Below, piece after piece: positions 25,483 to 39,793 of a stretch of DNA of 64,000 nucleotides. The notes under the pieces are model-generated. The model worked only from the letters and a program-made list of their open reading frames with translations, made no database searches and had not been told where the DNA came from. This stretch comes from Phallus indusiatus (taxonomy: Eukaryota > Basidiomycota > Agaricomycetes > Phallales > Phallaceae), in the NCBI GenBank assembly GCA_027605045.1, contig JAQFWX010000032.1:458771-522770 (forward strand). The letters run 5' to 3'. A program made the position numbers and the translations under genes. Numbering within the stretch: position 1 is the stretch's first letter; each line of letters starts with the position of its first letter.

Positions 25483-26819
25483 GTTGGAATGTAACTGGGG
25501 GTGTTTGAGGATTGTTCAAAAAACCTAGTGAGAGTGGTTGGGTGGGCGCAAATGAGAGAGAACCTTGCAAAAGGCGGTAAGTTAAGGAATGAAGAGGATC
25601 TAGCTAAGACTGGTTCAGTCAAAAAAGGTGGATGGAAGGAAGGAAGAAGGGAGAGCGAGAGAGAGGAAGAACGCACACAAGGGACACTTTAGGCGCCAAT
25701 CAAATAAAAAAAAGGGCACCCCGATTTGTTTATTTGAACGCCCGCTAGGAACGCCGAGGACCAGCAGATAGACGCCCAACCCAGCACCCGTGGATGTACC
25801 ACTAGGTTAATACTTTTTCTGTGTCCAGACTACATTGCAAGTTCGGGCCGTTTGGGGCCTAAAAAACCTTTTTTTTTTGAGGTCAGTCAATGCGCGTTTT
25901 CTTTTCCTTGTTTCCAAATCCGGCGCTTGGACATGCGAAAGACACGTTTAATTGGGTTGTTCTGTCATGTCAATAATAATTCATCATGTCATGTCATCTC
26001 GAGGAGACAATGAAAGATGGCCTTCGCAACCGGAAGCTATTTTCGTAAACGTGTTCGTAACCAGACACAGTGTGATCAGTTGCCAGCTCAGACAATCAAA
26101 GTCTCGATCAGATGCCGCAGGATTTATCGTAGCTTGATAAATATCCAATTGCAATACCAGTCACTGTCAAGATATTTTCAACGGAAAACACTATACATAC
26201 TTTGAAACCTCCGATCCGCACATACATATCTAATATATAGAGTCAACAAATGCAAGGGAGTGAGCATTCCGCAAAACATCCTTCGTAGACCATAAGGAAA
26301 CCCGCGGACTAAATCATGAAATAAGAGAAGAGATGCTGCGTTCATTATCGGCTCTCGGAATGTTGAAGTCCAATATCAACGCCAGCAGCACACTCAATCC
26401 AGTCCTACGTGTCAGTTCTTGACGAGCTGCGTTGAAGCGCTGCTCCATACCGATGCATCGAATACTAATTTTACCAATGATTACAATATAACAATAATTC
26501 CAATGCTATACCAAAACACGCTTAGAGAGAGCCAAATCATCCTTTTCTCGCGCGGCGCATCCTCATTCCCACCGGTATTATTCAAAGGCGTAATTGGAAA
26601 AAGCCGACCTTCCTCATGAAATGAACGACCTGCGCATCTCAATATCCTCGAGTAAAAAATCAGAAGAAGTCAGATTTTTGGGTAGCTGCGACCAATTCCA
26701 AATATTAAAGCGGTGAGAGGAAGGGGAGAAAGCGGTATCACTGCTATCCACGAATCATCAATATAAACAAATAGACGAATGAATGGTGACACTACATACT
26801 ATTGCAGATTTTTTGAATA
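25483..26819. other. Intergenic, LysM promoter side
   Basis: About 1.3 kb. The left 200 bases are purine-rich on the plus strand, that is a pyrimidine tract upstream of the minus-strand LysM gene. The rest holds only short frames without motifs. Confidence 0.5.
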
Positions 26820-28179
26820 CTAAAAAATCATCCATCTATCTGAAATTAATTCGCACCACAGGTTCAGCGTCTTGCGACTTTCGTCTATTACTCCCACAGA
26901 TAGTAATGGGTCAAGATATATAGGCATAGAGTAGTAAAGCCAGGCAATAACATATAAATATCCCAATAGGCGAAGGACCAATGGTGCTTTACTCCCGCGA
27001 CGAGGAGGACGGTGACGATATTTCACTTCAGCACGAGCGCCAGTCGTTCTTGAGTCTGAATAAACGTTCCAAAAGATCTCTACGCTCGGCTCCCAGTTGA
27101 ACAATATCCTGGTGAACTCTTCGACAGTCACTTCCACGACAACAACGAAAGCTTGCATGCCGAAGAATTTAATTGCCCCACCTCCTGGACCACCTAATAC
27201 GGAATATTCGCCCAAGAAATGGATAAGACCCGTTGCATAGAACGAGAATGCAACGAGAAAAAGCCCTAAAGAGGCGCTTCCCAGTTTCAAACGCAAAATG
27301 CCTTGCCCTACCATAACTCCTATTGAAAGATATGGCTGATAGTGTTAGTCCATTGGCGCTCAAAACGAACCAACAAGAAACAACGGCAGCTTACCCTTCG
27401 GAGAAATTGATGCCATGCTCGTCTTTTTTTCTGCGCATCAGATATTGGCACGAAAGAAAAAATCACTCAACTGACCCCCAAACACGACGGATATTATAAG
27501 AATCAAATATGGACCCAAATGGAGGCGGGCAATCCTCAGGGGCAAAAAGTCGACAGATGACAAGCAAAAGGCAAAGACACAGGTATTGCAACTGCATCAC
27601 AACATAAATCAAAATAATTGATGCGAAGACACCGTGAAAACGCCAGGCCCACTGGGCTTCGGATAACCCCGAGCTCCCTTTAGCACAGGCGGGATTTCTA
27701 GAAATTTGCCGGAAGGCGACGACGAATATGACGAGATGAATGACAATGTCCAAGAGAGCGCGAGCGATGAAGGACGAACGACGTCTGATTGGAGTATACG
27801 GCGGAATGGTATTCGCATGTACGTGTTTCCAGCCAAAGCCTCGGGGTGACACAAAAAGAATCAATGCCCATTTCGCTCGCTGCAATAAAGGCAACTCTAA
27901 AGCAGGTCGCGTCTGATCCTTGTATCGAAAAAGGTTTTGTGCATCTCTGATAATGAGATAATCTAATCCATCGAAAACTCGGGCCAACGCCGCCACTGTT
28001 AAAAAATAGTCCTTGAGGGAAACGCGAGGAGGAATGAAGTAAACGGTATAAATGCAGAGGACACAGAGAAGGACCAGAAAAACTTTGTTATAAGGTCTCT
28101 TCACCAACAAACCCAGGAACAAAAATGACTGTCCTAGAACTTCCACTACCTCTCGCTGAAGTAGCGGACTCAGAGTCAT
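26820..28179 (-). CDS. Wax synthase domain (MBOAT-type) membrane O-acyltransferase
   Basis: A polytopic membrane enzyme expected to transfer an acyl group to an alcohol. The start at 28179 opens a 238-codon first exon with several membrane segments (VFLVLLCVLCIYTVYFIPP; DIVIHLVIFVVAF; IILIYVVMQLQYLCLCLLLV). The family signature spans exon junctions: FGSIFDSYNIRRVWG joins RAWHQFLRR, which joins PYLSIGVMVGQGILRLKLG. Two His residues expected at the MBOAT active site are visible, in WHQ and in ATGLIHFLGEY. Two introns (about 27405-27470 and 27345-27395) keep phase only with acceptors AAAAAAAG and CTATCAG. The last exon ends at 26820. In mushrooms such proteins often modify terpenoids or other lipids, but no terpene synthase or P450 is nearby, so the substrate is open. 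Confidence 0.83.
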
Positions 28180-29356
28180 GTCACGTCACAGCCGTCGGGT
28201 TCGGCCTTAACGCGCTCCGGGATAAGCAGCATAAGCTTTGGGCCGTCTTGTTCACATTGAAGGTGTCAGTGGAATGCGTAAATTCCAGATTTCAAGCTTC
28301 AATTGTTCCTCCACGAGATGCCAAAATTCAACAACCCGCAACAAGACAAATTCCTTACTCCGCAGTTAGAAACATTTCCGATTCATGACGTTGTCTACGC
28401 GAAAATTATGCGTTGTCTACACGACCACTCTGAAGACGGGAAGAAATTACGATGAAATGTGTCACCGAACATTGATGGAAGCACAGCCAGTGGAACTCCT
28501 GTCGATTAGATGAAAAAATGATGTTATCGGTTATTCCAAATGTCTGTCGTACATAGCTCATCGTCTTCGGATTACCTTCAGGACATCAAGCAGATTGCAG
28601 CTCCCCGCTACGTAGCGGACAACACTTTTTTCACCGCTTTCAGCTATGAACTTATCATCATCATATCAAAGGCGTAGGAGAAAATCAGCGTCACTCATAC
28701 AGCCGCCGTTAGGTTGTGAACCTGTTAGGTATTGCCTTTAGGACACGCACCTCGTCTATAAGACAATGGCCAAGGCGTTTTGTACGTAACAAGTCTTGGA
28801 TTTGATGATTTCATACGATTTCCGACCCTTCGGTTTCCAATTGAAATCACTTCGAAAATCTCGCACCCAATCGTCACAATACCAAGCCAAAAGAAACAGG
28901 GGGGATCAACATCTCGTTCTATCATGTGCCTATAACAGGTCCAGGAGCACGGGTATTCACCTTTTTTGAATTGAAGGCTGAACGTTGAGTGTCAAAGCTA
29001 TCAATTGGCGAAGCATTTTGTTTCTAACAAATCAATAAGGCGGTTCAAGTGATTCAACGCTTGAAATTGCTTCATGGCAGTCAGAAATTAGTCGACTACC
29101 GGGATTACCGGAAATGGGTTTTCAGAAGCCAGCCGGTGAAAGCGTGTCTTATGGTCCAAGCCTTTTCGTATGTATTTCATATATCAAAAATTGTTCTATG
29201 CCTAAGTGAAAACGCATAAATACCACCTCTTCTTTCCCTTCCAGCCCCAACACAGCGATCTTCTCTTCTATCTTATTCTCAGTTTAATTGTCTAATTCCC
29301 TTTGCCTCTTTCCATTCTTACTCCTATACTCCTCTAATTAACATCTCAAGAAAAAC
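28180..29356. other. Intergenic between divergent MBOAT and cupin genes
   Basis: About 1.2 kb holding both promoters. It contains a perfect 14-base palindrome CCGCTACGTAGCGG at 28605-28618 and, before the cupin start, a C/T-rich leader (about 29225-29345). Confidence 0.55.
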
Positions 29357-30487
29357 ATGTCTTTCGATACGACTGAGAACAACCGCAACAACGATGCTCA
29401 AATCGCTAAAATCATTGCTGATCCTACCGACCGTGATCAAATTAGCGACCTGATCAGTGCATATGGACCAGATGCATTCTTGTTTAATTTCACGACCGCC
29501 GTTGGAAGAACCGGTCCCGGTGGTTTCGCCTTCTTCGCTCAAGCTGAGACCTGGCCCGCCTTGAACTACAAGAACGCCAACATTGGTCTTGTCGCTACAG
29601 TAAGTCACAAAGGTTAAGGTGTATTCTGCTTTGGCTAATCTTTCTGCATCGAGGTCTTGGGTCCTTGTGGTCTTAACTCTATGCATACACATCGTACTAC
29701 TGAGTTGCAAATTAACGTCGGTCCAGGTCGCATTCGTTCCGATTTCATCGAAACCAATGGTCTCTCCACTGTTACTAATGTCAAAGTGCCTGGCACCGCC
29801 TCCATTTTTCCTGAAGGCTCAATACATATGGAGCGTAACTTGGATTGTTTCCCCACAACTTTCTTCTCCGCTTTCCCAGACAAGGACTTCAGCCGTATTG
29901 ACATGGCTCAAATCGTCAATTTCGGTCCCGATATTTTGAATGCTACCTTTGCTGGGTTGGGTACAGAAAGCCTCAACGCCACGGGCGTTAACCAAGGTGC
30001 CGTACTTCGTGGGGTTGCTGAGTGTCGTCAACAATGTGGTTTACCGGACGACTATGATTTCGCGTAAGTTCTTTTTAAAAGCATTTTCATAGAATCAGGC
30101 AATCTGAAATATTATAATAGGGAATTATACCCCAATATTGGATATTTCACGCCGGATTGGTTCAATATGACAACGCTTTATTCGACTCTCACCCTTCCGG
30201 GAGCTGACACTGGCAATGCCTCCCCACCTGGCTCATCTGCCCCAGCACCAGCAGCTTCGGCTTCAGGCGAGCCAGCTATTGCCCGTCGTCACTTCAAAGA
30301 TTTTACCGTTGATACTTCGTCTCAGTCGGGTATTGCACACGCGTATTTGACTTTAAGCGAAAACCCTTTGCAGCCTGTTGTTCTAGGGCTGAGTTTCACC
30401 AGTCTTTTCTTATTTGTCGCCCTTGTTATTTCAGTTCTGGGTTTTGGCAAGAAAAGGAATCATTTTGCGGGTGCAGACAAGTTTTAG
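29357..30487 (+). CDS. Germin/spherulin-type cupin with C-terminal membrane anchor
   Basis: A metal-binding beta-barrel protein; the reaction is not predictable. Exons 29357-29599, 29654-30063 and 30121-30487 join in phase. After an N-terminal segment (DPTDRDQISDLISAYGPDAF) typical of germin-like fungal cupins come both metal motifs: GLNSMHTHRTTELQINVGPG, matching the first germin box with two His and one Glu, and GTASIFPEGSIHMERN, an exact match to G-x5-P-x-G-x2-H-x3-N. Then NLDCFPTTFFSAFPDKD follows, as in spherulins. The C-terminal third has an Ala/Ser/Pro linker, one strong membrane segment (VVLGLSFTSLFLFVALVISV) and a short basic end (GFGKKRNHFAGADKF). The N-terminus is hydrophilic, with no signal peptide, and its leader looks like a normal 5' UTR, so an upstream signal exon is unlikely. 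Topology is therefore unusual. Confidence 0.85.
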
Positions 30488-31251
30488 GTTGCGTGGTTGA
30501 TTGAGAGTAGTCGATTTGTTTTGGTTAGAGGTTATATATTAATATTATTTAGTTTTGCATATATATACACTGTCATAAAATTTCATTTGGCGGAGGATGT
30601 GAATTTACCCGACATTATTAAGACTCATTACCAATGACACTAGCTATACATACTGGCAACGGTGCTAATGATTCTTTGACATCTTCTCCCTTAGTGATGC
30701 TTGGTGATTGACCCATTACTGTAAAAAGTAGTCATCCTTGTGATTACAGCTGAAAAAGATGTATCCCCTGTGACTTGTCGGAGATCAAGAGAGAAGTCCT
30801 TACAAGGATTGGTTGATATGGGTCATTGCAAGACCACTGGCGAGGCTGAACGCCAAGTAAAACATCATTCATTGTACGCTTAACATAACCGACAGGATGT
30901 CCAAAATTCGACGGTATACGATGAATAGATCAGGTGATTCTGTTGTTAATGTTGAATGGAAGATCGTAATATCATGACTATTATTATTTTCGGCGGAGCG
31001 GTGTATCTATGACAATATTCATAGTTGCTGAGGATTTGACCTTTGTATCTGCGATGCATATGATGATGAACTGATGGATGAATGAGAAAGAAGAAAAAAT
31101 TCCGAGTTGGTTTGTCAACGGCTCTGACGCGCGGACCGGCTTCATCGGCGCCAACTAATCGGGTGTGTGTGTCACTAAGCCACCGCTTGTACTTTCGCTT
31201 TTGCTTCTGCTTTTTTCATCTTTACCATCATCCCCTCTTTTTTCTTACAAT
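30488..31251. other. Intergenic upstream of the YPK1 gene
   Basis: About 760 bases. The right end (31190-31250) is a strong pyrimidine tract directly before the kinase ATG. No other element recognised. Confidence 0.5.
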
Positions 31252-33651
<2,400 letters not shown>

Positions 33652-34287
33652 GAATAGCTGTTATAGCTGTCTGTGTTTTTTTTTCGTTTATCATTCCCTT
33701 TGCCTTTTCCTTCTTCCTAAATCTCGAGCTTTCATTTTTCTTTTCCGCCACAGTACACGCCGACTTCCGTTTCTTCCATACTTCCTTCGTCCAAGTGTTA
33801 TAAATCACATAAAAGCATTCTCCATTTTCCTCGTACTTTCATTTCCTTCTGTCTGCTATGCTATTATTTAAACTGAAACGAATCAAAACTGGGATACCCT
33901 TTTTCTTTTTTTGCTTTTTTTGCTTTCTTTGCTTTCAAACTCTCAACATTGAATAATTATTTATTGACTTCGCTTTTGTCTCCGCTACGTCGTGCTTGAG
34001 GTTACCACTCGTTAAGAACTGACAAACAAAAAAAAAAGCATGATATCCGGCTTAGGTTTTACTTTTTATTCGTCTCTCCGCCTGCCATTGTTTTTATGGA
34101 TTGATTGTTATGTAACTATTATTTCAAGATAAAATGAGACTCGAGCTCGATATATAAATATGGACTTTTCGTCTGTTTCTCCAAATATGATCTACATTAT
34201 ATATATCCAAAAGTTCCCAAAAAAGTAGTAAAACCACGTAACCTCTTTCCATTATCCTATCCAATTTACCGAAGAATGTATTTCTAA
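33652..34287. other. Intergenic between convergent kinase and acyltransferase genes
   Basis: About 640 bases, T-rich on the plus strand in the first part, as expected for the kinase 3' UTR. No further element recognised. Confidence 0.5.
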
Positions 34288-36045
34288 TCACTTCCTTCCG
34301 AGGAGGTATTCGTAGCATCCTGCTTTGACACCTTCCCACCATTTCTCGATAACGTCTTCCTTGAATCCATTCGCCTCCCAAATTAGATGGAACTCTAGCT
34401 GGTTCCTAAACGTGTGCGCAAGGAACAACAAACCGCCTTTCTTCAGTTTACTCGCTCCTCTGAAAGACAATAATTTGACATCGGGAGAGTAATCGCTTTG
34501 TTTGTATATCGCGTCCAAATTACCAAGAAGCGACAAGCCCAGCAGCGCGCGGGATGGAGCGGGGGGGTCAACTCTCGCTTCTGGAGGGAGTTGCGGTTTC
34601 GCTTCTGAATGGCCAGCAGCGCCGTTGACCAGCTTGACGCTTTTCGCTCGTCCACTTGCCATTAACGAGGCTCTGTTCAATAAAAATCTGGATTTGACAG
34701 CTTGTGAAGTTTGTTTTTGGACGTGATTGCACGATGCCAGAATCCGAGCGGCGAAGAAGGCGGATATGATGGGAGTGATATAGTATAGTATGTTAGAGCC
34801 AGGAACCAATACGTCTCGAAGGCCTTTGGAAGCGCATGGCGAATGTTGATGGCGGAATATAATAATCTACATGAGACAATTTTTTTTAAATATAATTCTG
34901 ATCGTAAAAAGGAAGAAAGAAATGCTCTTGCATTGGCAATAAATCTTCGGGAGAGTGTTCCTGATCGTTAGAGTTTATTCGTGCCCATGAGATATCACAC
35001 AGTGCGGATATAGCATTGTTCACGCTGACACCCTTAGTCTTGCAGAGCTGAAGAATTGTGCGGGTATCTTGCTCGTTGAATTTGTAGACGAGGAAACGGG
35101 TATTAGAAGTTGAATTATCAACTCGAGGTAGAACGTGATCTCCAATTTCACGCTGCCGGCATTGAAGGTAGTTTACTGAAGATATGGCACGTTCCCAAGG
35201 GGCTGTTAGTTTGGGTAACAAAGATTCTAAAGGTGTGGGTAAAATCTTTGTCTGTGAAGAGAGATAAATTGATTGTCAGCGATCGATGAAAAAAGAGTGC
35301 TCTATTTATAATTTATAATTTTCATTACCCAATTCCCATGAGACCTATCCAGCAGAGCGGATAGTTCGGTACGAAGGTCGTCATTCGACTTAGCGGATGA
35401 CAGCATGCGCACAAGATCATGGCTTGCCAGATGTAGGCAAGTTCCATCCCCCGTGAAATGCGGAGAGCAAATAAATATGTGAAATTCAGGTTTGGAGGAA
35501 TCGATTTGGGATATAGTGAGATGGGAGAGGTGTTGATCGGAGAGGACTACCCGGGGCCCGTTGAGATAGTTGTCAACGAGTTCTGAACTCTTTGTGTTTA
35601 GAGCTCTTATACAAAGTTTCATAATCTTTGTGTTAAAACCAGACCTTCTTCAAATGCCGTTTTGAACGATAGGGCTTGTTTGGCCTCCGATAGAGCGTCT
35701 TCTAGGCACTTGGGAGGAACAAAACTGAGGGGAAGAAATAATTAAATTGCGATGGGCTGAAGAGGAGAACAAGTGGGAGCCTTACGAATATCGTGGTTGT
35801 GGATCATCCTCAGAGGTTATTACGCTGCACTGCAGCAGTGGGTGAGATGCGCGCAAGATAGACCAAGCTAAGAGTACTCGTTCGGGAGCGAAGGAGTGGA
35901 TCGGAGCAATTAGAGTAAGATATACAAACATATCTCCAGCACCATCCGGTTTAGAAGGTATATAGAAGGCCAACTCCGAGTTGCCCAAGTATCGCTGAAC
36001 AGTTCCATCGATGGTCGCCGTCCAGTCCGTCAAAGTCATCGACAA
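34288..36045 (-). CDS. BAHD/condensation-type (alcohol acetyltransferase-like) acyltransferase
   Basis: Probably transfers an acyl group from acyl-CoA to an alcohol or amine. The start at 36045 (MSMTLTDWTATIDGTVQRYL) leads into LAFYIPSKPDGAGDMFVYLT and a helix with ILRASHPLLQCSV, the usual opening of fungal members. The catalytic His-x3-Asp motif is present as SPHFTGDGTCLHLASHDLVR. Later come LPRVDNSTSNTRFLVYKF and CKTKGVSVNNAISALCDISW, the second sub-domain helix found across the superfamily. The C-terminal half includes FFAARILASCNHV and ends with WWEGVKAGCYEYLLGRK. Five or six exons are implied by intervals with GT/AG ends (about 34885, 35225-35300, 35640-35790). No carrier or adenylation domain is nearby, so it is not an NRPS. 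Substrate unknown. Confidence 0.72.
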
Positions 36046-36871
36046 GAAACCTAACGGAGATGTGACAACAATTCCCCAACTATTTGAATTGGCCGTGACC
36101 TCAACGACATTTTTTTACATAATGATTGACATTCGATTTTGCAAAGTCCATCTCATTCGGAGCAAGTCCCTGACACAAATAATGAAGGAGATCCCCGAAA
36201 AGATTTCATTATTACTATTGTAATAAGTGTGCTTCTACGTAGAAGACAAGTAATTTGTATTTAGATTGTAATAAAGCTCCCGATAAGAGGAATATGGGTT
36301 TCCAAAAATTGCTAATTCCCAAAGGAAATAGACGGGTTCGGATGTGTAATTTGCAATCAGCAAAAGACTGTGCCTCAGTAAAACGTCACTGGCGACAGTA
36401 CATGCCCGAGCACAAGAGATGGGGAATCGGGACAAGAGGGATAGTCCAGGTTATATACTACTCAATGTTGTGCACGGACCAGAAAAATAAACGCTCAAAG
36501 GTCTTGGTGATGCGCCCTCAAGAAAATCAATGTTGTCAGTGCTCGTGACATTGACTCTATAGAAACTATTATCCAGCCCTGTACTCCTGTCTGATTCAAA
36601 CATTTAAACTCTGGTACGTGCCAAGAAACAAGTCTTGTTCAGTCGGATGACAGTTGTGCTGAACTGACCAACCAATGACTAGGACTTATCTTTCTCGCGT
36701 TAACACGTTAACCCTCATCATGACATTGAACATCTTCAACAAAGGGACAAATGTTGTATGTATATCGGGCATAACACGTTCGCATATGCGTCAGCTCCTT
36801 CGCGAGCTGGTATGTCCGAAAGTCCGCGGTCTTAGGGAGTGAAGTTACGTTGAACTCTGGCCCTTTCTTCC
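36046..36871. other. Intergenic; one short frame rejected
   Basis: About 830 bases between divergent genes. The frame at 36255-36548 is basic and motif-free. A small perfect hairpin, CAGCTC with GAGCTG around CTTCGC, lies near 36792-36809. Confidence 0.45.
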
Positions 36872-37922
36872 ATGTTCCCTCACGACCTGGCCATATTAAT
36901 CCTACTATTCCTTGTCCAAAGTTGTTTTTTTTAAAAAAGATAATCGTCGTTTTAACTGATTGTCATCTCGACTAGATATCTCCGCTGCCGTCTTAACCAA
37001 AACCGTTGATGTCTACTTTCCATTGCAGCATGGCAATAACCTCCCAGCGTCAGAAAATGGTGTAATCAAATTTCTAGGCGAAGCCAATGGCATTACTACA
37101 TACCTTTTAAACGAACCGCAAAGCCCCGAAATAACAGGTTTGTGTTTGCCTTCACAAACCGGGCTTTCAAGCACAGTCGCGAGGCTTTAGCTCAACTTTG
37201 CATCTTTTTTCTCTTAGCAACCTTCATCGATGGACCAAACCTCGCGATAGTCATCGTTTCTGCCAATCCGACCTTCGTAGCATCGTTCTCTTGCGATGTT
37301 AATGGCGGACAAGCAATCTGTCACGAGGCCAATATAAACCCGCAAAACGGTCAAATGGTGACGCAGCTAACCACCGAAGCGGCTGATTCTATCGCTTTGC
37401 TAGAGGTTGGTTTTCCTCAGTCTGCTGCTCCTCCACCGCCTACCACAGCGCCTCCGGCTCCACAGCCGGCCCCAACTTCAGATCCAAACGGAGGGTGGAG
37501 GTGGAGGTGGCAGTGGAGGTGGAAATGGCGGTGGAAATGGCGGCGGAAACGGTGGGGGAAACGGTGGCAATAGTGGCAATTCTTCACCACCTTCAAACCC
37601 GAGCAACGGAAACTCTGGCGCAGCAACGTCTCAAACAACAGGCCCGACAAACAGCGGTGCGAGTGCAAGTACACCTGGTGCTACTGTATCAGACTCTTCC
37701 GCGTCATCAACAGCGGCTGCTGGCGGATCCCAAAGTGGCACTCGCCCACCAATTCCAGCTCTTCCTTCGAACGCCCCTGGCAATACAGGAGACAGCGAAA
37801 GCAATACGCAAGATCAGGGCATTTTGCCGGATTCTAGTTCTGGAAGGAGTAGCGTGGGCGTAAGTTTAAGCATATCCATCATTGTTGTGATGGCTTCTAT
37901 GTGCATTGCCCGGTTATGGTGA
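36872..37922 (+). CDS. Secreted Gly/Ser-rich protein with GPI-like tail, member 1 of a tandem unknown pair
   Basis: Function unknown; no domain recognised. The start ATG at 36872 encodes a hydrophobic signal (MFPHDLAILILLFLVQ). Exon 2 starts at the acceptor near 36975 (ISAAVLTKTVDVYFPLQHGN) and ends IT; exon 3 begins ATFIDGPNLAIVIVSANP. This globular part (about 110 residues, Cys in FSCDVNGGQAIC) is shared with the next gene. The best model removes a further intron, 37406-37481, joining SIALLE to IQTEGGGGGGSGGGNGGG. This switches to the frame that stays open through a Gly/Asn repeat and a Ser/Thr-rich region to the stop at 37922. The end (SSSGRSSVGVSLS then IIVVMASMCIARLW) looks like a GPI-attachment signal, implying a cell-wall or membrane protein. 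If that intron is not used, the alternative frame ends in a Trp/Arg-rich run, which is implausible. Confidence 0.72.
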
Positions 37923-38656
37923 TATTGAGGGTGAATCTGATGTGATTGGAAGGATGGACATATTGAAGGACATGCTAGGACATTAGTCCTGATTCTCTAA
38001 AAAAACTCATATATTGTTTCAGTGTATATTTAATACTTGCATTTTGCTTGTTAGGGGAGAATGTTTCAGACATTATTGTTCGTTTGTTCGTCGTTCTTTT
38101 CGGTCCAAATTTATTCGAATCCGATAAATCCTCCGGGTGTTCTACCCGTACTTGAAGCTCAGTTCGGCGTGCAACCTATATCCTGTAATGAAAGTTGAAG
38201 ATAAAGACCTCCGTTCGCTAGTATTGAAACAGGTCTGTAGTGGTCGCGGAATCAAAATAATACGCCGGAAAATTCCAAGCGTTCAGATCGTTCAGAAGTT
38301 TGTTTGAACATGCCCGGGCATATGAAGGTTTGCGTTCAAAAATCATTTTTTGATAGGGTCGTCTTTTCAATTTGGCCGCAAATAAATCCTTGAAATAGTT
38401 ATTGATACAGACCAAACAGTGGTTTTGAACTATGTGGTATATATCTTTTTCAATGTTTTTCCATTGGCTCTCTTAATAAAATACCCCGTTATCCATCCTG
38501 CTCACTGCTAATGCCAATGGAACGGAACCAAGAATCCCCGTGTTGAGACCGTGCGTGTCTGGTCTCGTAAGCTTGATCGTGATGTCCCTACACCATTCAG
38601 TTGATGCACGGCTGTAGCTTATAATCGACACTTTTTACTAACGCATTTTTTTCATC
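37923..38656. other. Spacer between the tandem secreted-protein genes
   Basis: About 730 bases. The minus-strand frame at 38218-38415 has no motif. No element recognised apart from presumed 3' and 5' untranslated sequence. Confidence 0.5.
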
Positions 38657-39378
38657 ATGCAACTTAACCCAGTCGTTCCCTTTCTGCTCCTCTGTCTAAC
38701 CCACCGTCAGTTTCATCAATTCTATCTCAAGTCAAACTTTGCTGACAATTTTTTTGGCTGAATTCAGACATTCTTGGTGCGGTCTTAACTGTCACAACCG
38801 ACCTTTACATTCCTTTGGTTCATGAGAACACCCTCCACCCCGCTGATAATGGCGTAGTGTCTATTATAGGCGAAGAGGGTGGTACTACCACATATTTTTT
38901 CCGAGAACCCCAAACCGACGTCCCAGGTATGAGTACAGGTTTTTTTTTTCTTCAGAAAAAATTCACCGAGTGGAATTTGAATGTAGCCGTAGCCACTTTG
39001 ATCGAGGCCAATAGGTTCGCGGGTATCATCATCTCCGCTGCACCAAACCTCCTGATCTCCTGGGGATGCGACATCCACGGAACGCAAGCCGACTGTATCG
39101 CTCATGGTATAGATCCTCAACAAGGGGGAAGGACAGTGACGACAGTAACAGTAACGGACTCGCTTGACTCTGTCCCTTTGCTCGAAGTCCTTCCATCTAA
39201 TTCGCCTCCCAACTCCCCGTTTCAGTCTCCTTTGCCCATTACCTCTTCTATTCCAATATCTAAACCGCTCCCAACTCGAGCACCTATATTCGGACGTCCA
39301 AAAGGTGGAAGACAAAGGCCCCGCGCTCCCTTTCCAGCTCCCACTAGAATACACAAAGCTCGAGCCACCCCGCTCTAG
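38657..39378 (+). CDS. Secreted protein, member 2 of the tandem unknown pair, Pro-rich tail
   Basis: Paralogue of the preceding gene. The start at 38657 gives a signal (MQLNPVVPFLLLCLTHR). After an intron the body reads ILGAVLTVTTDLYIPLVHEN, aligned with the first copy at the D-x-Y-x-P-L-x-H-x-N positions, then IGEEGGTTTYFFREPQ versus LGEANGITTYLLNEPQ. A second intron (about 38927-38992) must end at the second of two nearby acceptors to give ATLIEANRFAGIIISAAP, matching ATFIDGPNLAIVIVSANP. Two Cys residues align (GCDIHGTQADC). After LLEV the copies diverge fully: this one has a Pro/Arg-rich basic tail (LPTRAPIFGRPKGGRQRPR) and no GPI signal, so it may be freely secreted. Function unknown. Confidence 0.7.
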
Positions 39379-39793
39379 TCATCTCTGAAAACTTATACCC
39401 AAAAAAGTATATTAATCTCTAAAAACATGTGTCATTTTTTTTAGGGCTTTATTTGCACAAAACAGTTCGCTTAACTCAGCAGTCGATACCTTCCACTCAT
39501 TTCCTTCGTATTTAATATTATGATGTAGACACACGTTGATATGATATATAATACATGTGCGTGCACTCTGTTCTGTCGACGACTACCAGTGTAACCAAAG
39601 TCACTTTAAGAATCTTTCTAAAATCGCAAAGACTCTTTTCCCTTAACAATTGAACCACAGAAGCATCCTAGAAACACGTTCATCACTGCCCTTTTTGTAA
39701 GGAGGAGTCGCAGTTCCCGTAGAATGTGGGAGAACACATCAATTTCATGTCTTGTACTATATGAGGCGGTTCATTATAGTACAAGCCATGAAA
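39379..39793. other. Intergenic between convergent genes
   Basis: About 410 bases of AT-rich 3' untranslated sequence; nothing else recognised. Confidence 0.5.

Noticed and set aside
36255..36548. 97-codon basic frame between divergent genes
   Set aside because: No motif, no signal peptide and no plausible splice partners; it occupies promoter space of the neighbours.
37142..37573. Open frame ending in a Trp/Arg/Lys-rich run
   Set aside because: It is the wrong frame of a Gly-codon repeat; the frame with the Gly/Asn repeat leads to a sensible GPI-like end.
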